Shown: positions 9,101-12,237 of the stretch, in pieces
Position numbering within the stretch: the stretch's first letter is position 1
Layout: each line of letters starts with the position of its first letter
DNA from: Pavlovales sp. CCMP2436
Taxonomy: Eukaryota; Haptophyta; Pavlovophyceae; Pavlovales
Direction: 5' to 3'
NCBI GenBank assembly: GCA_026770615.1
Contig: MU631466.1
Span: 241,701-253,937, forward strand
DNA: 12,237 bases
Position numbers and translations under genes: made by a program
Notes under the pieces: model-generated
Told to the model about the DNA's origin: nothing
The model's input: only the letters and a program-made list of their open reading frames with translations
Databases searched by the model: none

Positions 9101-12100
9101 AGCCCAGCGCTCGGCTTGGAGAGCGTCAGCGTAATAGCGTAAGAGCCAGGCGGCAGCGACGACGCCGGCAGCTGCAGCATGCGGCCTATGACGTCGGCAC
9201 CCGCCGGGAAAACGAGCGCCTCGGCCGCCGTGCCGCTGGCCACGGCGCGCAGGCCCCAGCCATAAAGGAGATTTGCATCCTCGAGCAGCTCCCCCGTCGC
9301 CTCGTCGAAGCGGAGTACGTTGGGGTCGTAGCACTGCGAGGCGTCGATGACAAACGGCTCGTCGGCGGAGAGCCGCCGGTCGCCGCCGCGAACGAGCAGC
9401 TGTAGCGGCTGCGCGCGCACGATGAGCGCCACGTGCGAGAGCGCGAAGGCGCCGTCGGCGGCCATCTGTGCACGCAGACTTAGCGCGTACGTGTAGCCCG
9501 AGAGCAGCGAGAAGGGCGGCAGCAGCAGCGACGAGCGCAGCGGCGACGGCAGCACGAGCGCGTCGCGCATTGCGGAGGGCGCCGGCTCGCCCGTCGCGCT
9601 GACGGTCACGTTGTCGACTGTCCACTCGAAGTCGATCTGCACGCCTTTTGAAGCCTGCCAGCACGCGGCTAGCGTTGCGACGCCAAGCAGCTGCGTCGCC
9701 GACGCCGGCCGCGCGATGCGCTCGGAGGGGCCGACCGAAAGCGACGGCTCGGCGCCACCCGAGCGCGTGACGACAAACTCGGCGAGCTCCGACGCGAGGC
9801 CAAGAAAGGAGGTCACCCTGACGAGCAGCACAAACTGCGAGCCGCCGAGCGGCAGGTCACCGAGCGCGATCACAAAGGCGTCCTCGCCGTCGAGTAGCTC
9901 GAGCCGCGCGTTGATCTCGTCGGCAAAGTCTGAGCGCATCGGGTCGACGCGCCACGCGTATGCGAGTGGCTTGATCCCGCCGCCGGTAGAGCCCGAGGCG
10001 TCAAGATGCAGCTCCTCGCTGGGGCATGTGGAGATCTGCTGCGAGCCCGAGACGATGGCCACGGGCAGTGCGCACGCCATGCCACCACACGGGAATTCGA
10101 TGTCGATCGTTGCCGAGCCCTGCGCGCAGAGCGGGCCGGGACACGGGCTCGCCGAGCGAGCGGGGTGGATCACACCGGCCAGCAGCGTCACAGTTGAGCC
10201 TGGCACCAGCTGGGTCTGGTAGTCGAGGTTGGCGACCAGCGTCGAGTCGGTCTGCCAGTAGCAGAGCGGCTCGCTCATGCCGTCACCGCGGATGGTCGCA
10301 ACGGTTGCGGCATCGAGCACAAGCGCGCATGGAGCCACACCCGCCATTCCACCGCGGTCAGTGGGCTGGCTGTCGAATGTGAGCACGAGCTGCGTGCCCG
10401 CCGGTCCGAAGGCGGCGCCGAGCAGCTCGGGCGCGTGCAGTCCGACGAACTCAAACTCGACCCCGGATGAGCTGGAGAACTGCTGCGCGTTGAGCGAGAT
10501 GGTCACATCGGCGAAGCCCGCGTCACCCCACGGCGCTGCGACGATCATGTGCGTCTCGTTGGCGAAGAGCGGCGCGGCGGCGACGACCCCGCCGAAAGCG
10601 ACGCGCACGAGCGCGGCTGCACCGGCGGCGGCGGTCGCATATGCATCGAATGCGCTAGCAAGCGTGAGGAAGTTAGCGCCGCGCACGGTCACGATCGTGC
10701 CGCCAAGCGCATCGCCAGACGTGGGCTCGATCTCGGTGACGGTTGGCTGCGCGTAGTAGCGAAAGGTGGCGGACGTAGAACTCGTCGAGAGCGCTGAGCC
10801 TCCGTTGAGCGAGACGGTGAGGCTCCTGCTCACCACCCCCGTTGACGCGGCGGGCACCGTGCAGCGTACGCGCGTGCGCCCGCCCATGGCGCCGAGCAAG
10901 GTGCCCGATGCGCAGCTGCCCACCGGCGTGTCACTGAAGATGCAGCACAGCTGGCCCTTACCAAGCGAGCGGAAGCCTGCGCCGACGAGCGTCACGAGCG
11001 TGCCGCCGCTCAGCGGTCCGCCGGGCGGCATCACCGCCTCCACTGTGAGACCCGCTGGGTCGTAGATCTCGAAGCGGATTGCGTCGAAGTAGAGCGGCAC
11101 GCGCGACCCGCCATCAAGGGAGAGCGCCGCGCGGAACAGCCCGGCGGTGGCCGGCGCATCGCACAGTGCCCGTGTTGCCGAGGCGACGGTGGCGGCTGCG
11201 GAGAGCTCCGCGCCGCCCGTCGGCGTGCCGTCGGTGTTGATCGGCGCAAAGTAGCAGCGCGCGCCGCCCATGGCAACAAAGCCCGAGCCCGACAGCGTGA
11301 GCGCCGTCGTCACGCCGAGCGGGCCGCCCGTCGGGAAGCCCGAGCGCAGCAGAGTGGTGTAAGATTTTGGAGAAGGCGATGGTGGCGGTGATGGAGGAGG
11401 CGATGGTGGCGTCGGCGGCGGGCTCGGCGGCGGGGTCGGTGGTGGCGGGCTCGGTGGTGGGCTTGGCGGCGGTGACGGGGGTGGAAATGGCGGTGACGGG
11501 TTCGACGATGGACTCGGAGACGAGCTCAGCAAAGGGCTTGGTGGGGGTGGGCTCGGCGATGGAGAAGGCGGCAGGCTCGGTGGCGGGCTTGGCGGGACCT
11601 GGCTCGGTGATGGTAGCAGGTCTGGCGGCGGGGGCGAAGGTGGTGGGCTCGGCAGTGGACTCGGCGGCGGGCTCGACAGCGGGCTTGGCGGGGGCCGGCT
11701 TGATGGTGGAAATGGTGGTGGGCTAGGCGGCGGGGGCAAAGGTGGTGGTGCAGGCTGTGAGCTTGGCAGCGGGCTCGGTGGTAGGCTCGGTGACTGGCTT
11801 GGCGGGGGCGGGCTCGGCGGTGGAGAAGGCGGCGGGTTTGAAGGCGGGCTCGGCGGCGGCAGGCTAGGCGGTGGGCTCGGCGGTAGGCGCGGAGGCAAGC
11901 TCGGAGGTGGCGAGTTCGGAGGCAAGCTCGGGGGTGGCAAAAGCGGTGAAGTGGGAGGAGGCGGGCTCGGCGGAGGGCTCGGAGGAGGCGGACTTGGTGG
12001 CGGGCTAGGCGGTGGCGGGCTTGATGGCAGTGATGGCGGCGGGCTGGGTGGCGGAGGCAAAGGCGACGGGCTCGACGATGGAGACGGCTGCGGCGGGCTC

Positions 12101-12237
12101 GGCGGCGGGCTCGGCGAGGGGCTGGGTGGAGAAGGTGACGGTGGCTGGCTCGGAGGCGGGCTCGGGGGTGACGGGCTAGGTGGCGGTCTAGGCAGCGGTC
12201 TCGGCGGCGGCCTTAGCGGCGGGCTTGGTGGTGGTTT
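3007..12237 (-). CDS. Polycystin-1-like TIG/REJ/GPS receptor with IQ motif and EF-hands, 15 exons, 5'-partial
   Basis: Exons, in coding order: 12237-8359, 8260-7578, 7409-7010, 6881-6689, 6618-6401, 6233-6072, 5981-5708, 5613-5327, 5237-5179, 5072-4821, 4690-4345, 4216-4006, 3896-3784, 3501-3262, 3159-3007. All 14 introns are GT-AG and 70-282 bp, and phases agree throughout, giving 7470 nt or 2489 residues plus TGA, followed directly by TAG. Residue numbers count from the window edge. Ectodomain: Pro-rich 1-291, three IPT/TIG-like repeats to about 600, Cys-containing beta module, REJ about 719-1225, GAIN-like/GPS to 1654. Then TM1 (1696-1716), IQ (1779), TM2 (1846-1863), TM3 (1892-1919), cytosolic loop, EF-hands (2302 and 2338), TM4 (2389-2416), TM5 (2421-2438). 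TM order and flanking motifs follow the polycystin-1 family, but PLAT and the PKD channel are absent. Likely a surface receptor; ligand unknown. The start codon and promoter lie beyond the right edge. Confidence 0.88.
3262..3501 (-). CDS. Exon 14: TM4 and TM5
   Basis: After a very basic start (NAIERERKRQTGWRKHLARVKR) comes LPPHVRLVVAWLLMWGLF..., TM4 at residues 2389-2416. TM5 is LMLFSWCIACAHTFTI, up to residue 2438. The order PP-x-x-x-x-x-V-A-W, VVYSAVFG, LFSW and the TFTIEEP junction resembles polycystin TM4/TM5, where a W-L-x-S helix ends in Q/E-P. The acceptor is CACTACAG after the longest intron (282 bp). Donor GAG/GTACGC, phase 0. Confidence 0.88.
3784..3896 (-). CDS. Exon 13: EF-hand 2
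   Basis: FHLSQRGILKLQREL-DPSGEGLVSLQE-LVHWYNMMVD. The loop (2338-2349) has D1, S3, E5, G6, V8 and E12. It starts exactly 36 residues after the first loop, the standard spacing of a paired EF-hand, which supports choosing the acceptor CTATACACAG over an earlier CATACACACAG. Position 7 is Leu (backbone ligand) and Pro replaces the usual Lys at 2, so affinity may be lower. Donor GAC/GTAAGT, phase 0. Confidence 0.9.
4006..4216 (-). CDS. Exon 12: basic helix and EF-hand 1
   Basis: RIKLRRRSDLQNPSAARQ... leads into LLRTKFAKF-DKDHSGSVSVKE-LSGLMTDL. The loop (residues 2302-2313) has D1, D3, S5, G6, S9 and E12, a complete Ca2+-binding EF-hand. The acceptor CATTCATCAG follows a pyrimidine-rich intron; donor GTAATA is in phase 1, and the Gly codon is split. 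Confidence 0.92.
4345..4690 (-). CDS. Exon 11: Pro-rich and Ser/Arg-rich cytosolic loop
   Basis: Residues 2136-2251. First a PPQPPPAGPPEPTLPQLPP tract that could serve as an SH3/WW-type ligand, then RSRSSSFRLSQ and GLRRRTNSNPSIS (RRxT, T2212), candidate phosphorylation clusters. Acceptor TTTGCCAAACAG, phase 2; donor GCG/GTGCGC, phase 0. An internal GTAGTG after TCGCAG is a possible alternative donor, but reading through stays in frame. Confidence 0.77.
4821..5072 (-). CDS. Exon 10: cytosolic loop, unrecognised
   Basis: Acceptor CTCTTAAG after a long pyrimidine tract. Encodes residues 2052-2135, from WTSAFERQPRPPIVG through VVSINGSRRYRHVSGAIVV to AAAGTTEPG. No family recognised; mixed hydrophobic and Ser/Thr content. 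Leaves in phase 2 at GGCAG/GTGCGC. Confidence 0.75.
5179..5237 (-). CDS. Exon 9: 59-nt micro-exon with RRAS site
   Basis: Encodes VSERRASVDSRLPVDEDRA plus two bases. Too short to be found as an ORF, but required to carry phase 0 to phase 2 between exons 8 and 10. Acceptor TCTAACGCAG with a TCTAAC branch-like site; donor CA/GTAAGT, the strongest consensus donor in the gene along with that after exon 13. RRAS is a basophilic-kinase-type site (S2039). Confidence 0.72.
5327..5613 (-). CDS. Exon 8: cytosolic Ser-rich disordered loop
   Basis: Residues 1937-2032, low complexity and Ser-rich, with MRRTSPSWR (RRxS, S1980). No folded domain recognised. It lies between TM3 and TM4, the intracellular side in polycystin topology. 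Acceptor GTGGTAG, donor GAG/GTACTA (phase 0). The ORF otherwise continues only three codons to a TAA, which supports the donor. Confidence 0.78.
5708..5981 (-). CDS. Exon 7: TM2, extracellular loop and TM3
   Basis: Opens RFWNTCMLGLVIECMLYS (TM2, residues 1846-1863). This matches the polycystin pattern of basic-aromatic start, then aliphatic residues, then MxxxxMFY-like end. A Pro/Ala-rich extracellular loop follows (PPSADPASG...). TM3 (about 1892-1919) contains VVATVVNSLITGVIMLPALW, like the polycystin stretch ending in P-I/A-x-x-x-x-LF. After TM3 the chain returns to the cytosol. Acceptor CTCTCTCGCAG, phase 0; donor GTGAGC, phase 1. Confidence 0.87.
6072..6233 (-). CDS. Exon 6: cytosolic TM1-TM2 linker
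   Basis: 54 residues, VRTLMDFARNAKEIIHKG... to ...DAKEATRAELAQ. The phase-0 exon begins GTGCGC, duplicating the donor hexamer of the intron just before it. The end (TRAELAQ, then RFW in exon 7) resembles the polycystin pattern TR-x-QR that leads into the second membrane helix. The phrase HSVLGLWFGDA suits the polycystin segment before that helix. Donor is CAG/GTGCGC. Confidence 0.85.
6401..6618 (-). CDS. Exon 5: cytosolic helix with IQ calmodulin-binding motif
   Basis: Residues 1719-1791, strongly charged and helical. The IQ motif AVAIQRHLRGRSERKK matches IQxxxRGxxxR (I1779, Q1780, R1784, G1785, R1789). It lies just after TM1, where polycystins carry a PLAT/LH2 domain, and no PLAT-like strands are visible here. 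Predicted role is Ca2+-dependent or Ca2+-independent calmodulin binding; the ligand is inferred from the motif. Acceptor CCCCCCAG, phase 1. Donor AAG/GTGCGC, phase 0. Confidence 0.85.
6689..6881 (-). CDS. Exon 4: post-GPS linker and TM1
   Basis: Starts VPTSAADLVDQVKATN directly after ...FAGIEVQ, the usual short extracellular linker after a GPS. A 21-residue hydrophobic segment (IVYGLVFGMAGACALSLLLFF, here split only by description: residues 1696-1716) is the first membrane span. It is followed by Lys and the charged DHREEQQRKER run of exon 5, consistent with an outside-to-inside orientation. The acceptor is GATCCAG, with a CTAAT branch-like site just upstream. Donor is GTGAGA, phase 1. Confidence 0.88.
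7010..7409 (-). CDS. Exon 3: GAIN-like beta region and GPS autoproteolysis motif
   Basis: Completes the split Met codon, then encodes YAFARDVHSDG... and the GAIN-type strand ISGLAVPILLAIPL (a buried beta region, although it scores as hydrophobic). The GPS has the expected Cys and Trp set: C in NCTSPYYGPSC, W in ACYYWDTSAQAY, C in TDGC, then FCACTHLTDFAG. In the family, cleavage falls between Leu and Thr of HL/T, here residues 1645/1646, giving a non-covalently held ectodomain and membrane part. All key residues are present, so self-cleavage is plausible. Ends GAG GTG CAG before donor GTAACA, phase 0. Confidence 0.92.
7578..8260 (-). CDS. Exon 2: REJ-GAIN linker, alanine-rich helical
   Basis: Entered after acceptor GAG (8263-8261); the alternative AAG acceptor three bases on would start the exon at 8257 and remove one Lys. 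Encodes about 227 residues (KAELGVLTG... to ...GVDVLM), rich in Ala, Ser and Leu. This suits the helical subdomain A of a GAIN fold, with helices such as KQRLQTLADAYGAQL and AEQRIATLAAAVATADGLARAL. NAS/NST sites suggest an extracellular location. The ORF reads on a few codons into the intron before a stop; donor GTATGC (phase 2) restores frame with exon 3. The subdomain assignment is inference from position, not from a recognised motif. Confidence 0.8.
8261..8358 (-). other. Intron 1 with TACTAAC branch site and tandem acceptor
   Basis: Donor GTATTC. Near the 3' end it reads CTACTAACCCGAGAAG, with a perfect TACTAAC branch-site consensus. The acceptor is a NAGNAG-type GAGAAG: splicing after GAG or AAG keeps frame and differs by one Lys. 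The branch adenosine is fewer than 10 nt from the acceptor, which is unusually close. An in-frame TAG follows the donor and an in-frame TAA lies in CTAACCC, so the intron is needed. Confidence 0.75.
8359..12237 (-). CDS. Exon 1 (partial): Pro-rich tract, three IPT/TIG-like repeats and REJ region
   Basis: Open to the window edge; the 59 codons before the first TTG continue the same Ser-Pro-Pro pattern, so no start is claimed. Residues 1-291 are (S)PPP-type, as in algal hydroxyproline-rich glycoproteins. Three IPT/TIG-like Ig folds follow, each opening with a P-x-G-G-P/A-L-G-G-T-like turn and a G-x-G/N-F motif (about 292-392, 393-494, 495-600). A module with paired Cys (CYWQTDSTL, GSTVTLLAGVI) follows at about 601-718; it commonly precedes REJ in algal proteins. 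REJ (about 719-1225) shows LHLDASGS, a second FVIDASQCYDPN repeat, and the characteristic NRPPWGGGLSVSPAAGFAL followed by GWTDEESDLPLSYGFEF. The exon ends GAG AAG before donor GTATTC (phase 0). Confidence 0.9.
11365..12237 (-). repeat. Degenerate (Ser-Pro-Pro-Pro)n coding repeat
   Basis: About 290 codons of SPPP/SPPPP units with occasional L, T, N, R, Q or F. Proline and serine codons are mixed (CCG/CCA/CCT/CCC; AGC/TCG/TCA), so the array is conserved at protein level rather than as a recent DNA duplication. The plus strand is correspondingly GGCGGGCTC-rich and gives spurious Gly/Ala/Val reading frames. It probably forms an extended, O-glycosylated stalk outside the membrane. It runs off the right edge. 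Confidence 0.9.

Noticed and set aside
8620..9405. Long plus-strand reading frame of 261 residues opposite exon 1
   Set aside because: Arg/Ala/Gly-rich shadow of the GC-rich minus-strand exon, which encodes recognisable REJ sequence; no domain or start context of its own.
11367..11726. Plus-strand Gly/Ala/Val/Met-rich frame
   Set aside because: Complement of the SPPP codons; low-complexity artefact.

Overview
The window looks like nuclear DNA of a GC-rich unicellular alga, most plausibly a haptophyte such as an Emiliania/Chrysochromulina relative. That is inference: it rests on GC-rich exons, many short introns (70-282 bp), frequent GTGCGC 5' splice sites, long Ser-Pro-Pro-Pro tracts, and algal-style TIG/REJ/GPS receptor domains. 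Nothing bacterial or viral was recognised.

Right three quarters (about 3007-12237, minus strand). This is one large multi-exon gene that single-ORF reading breaks into about a dozen unrelated-looking pieces. I could join 15 exons through 14 GT-AG introns with every reading phase consistent. The result is 2489 residues ending at TGA (3009-3007), still open at the right edge, so the 5' end is missing. Domains in order: Pro/Ser-rich (SPPP)n tract, three IPT/TIG-like repeats, a Cys-containing beta module, a REJ (receptor for egg jelly) region, a GAIN-like segment with a GPS autoproteolysis motif (CACTHLTDF), TM1, a helical stretch with a calmodulin-binding IQ motif, TM2 and TM3, a long Ser/Pro/Arg-rich cytosolic loop ending in a paired EF-hand, TM4 and TM5, then stop. 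This is a polycystin-1-like receptor in which an IQ segment sits where PLAT normally lies, an EF-hand pair is inserted in the TM3-TM4 loop, and the six-helix polycystin channel is absent.

Left quarter (1-3006). Lower GC, with no complete gene that I can support. It holds a 25-bp tandem repeat at the left edge, a CTAA/CTAGGTC array with a small palindrome (631-757), a GC-rich coding-like orphan fragment (898-987), and an inverted-repeat element (about 1976-2564, 80-nt arms about 88% identical). A diverged direct copy of its left half (about 2681-2960) abuts the 3' end of the receptor gene.

How it fits together: there is one gene plus a repeat-rich flank. The predicted protein joins an extracellular wall- or ligand-facing ectodomain, possible self-cleavage at the GPS, and two cytosolic Ca2+-linked modules (IQ and EF-hands). 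A Ca2+/calmodulin-tuned surface receptor, perhaps a partner of a separate channel, is a reasonable but untested reading.
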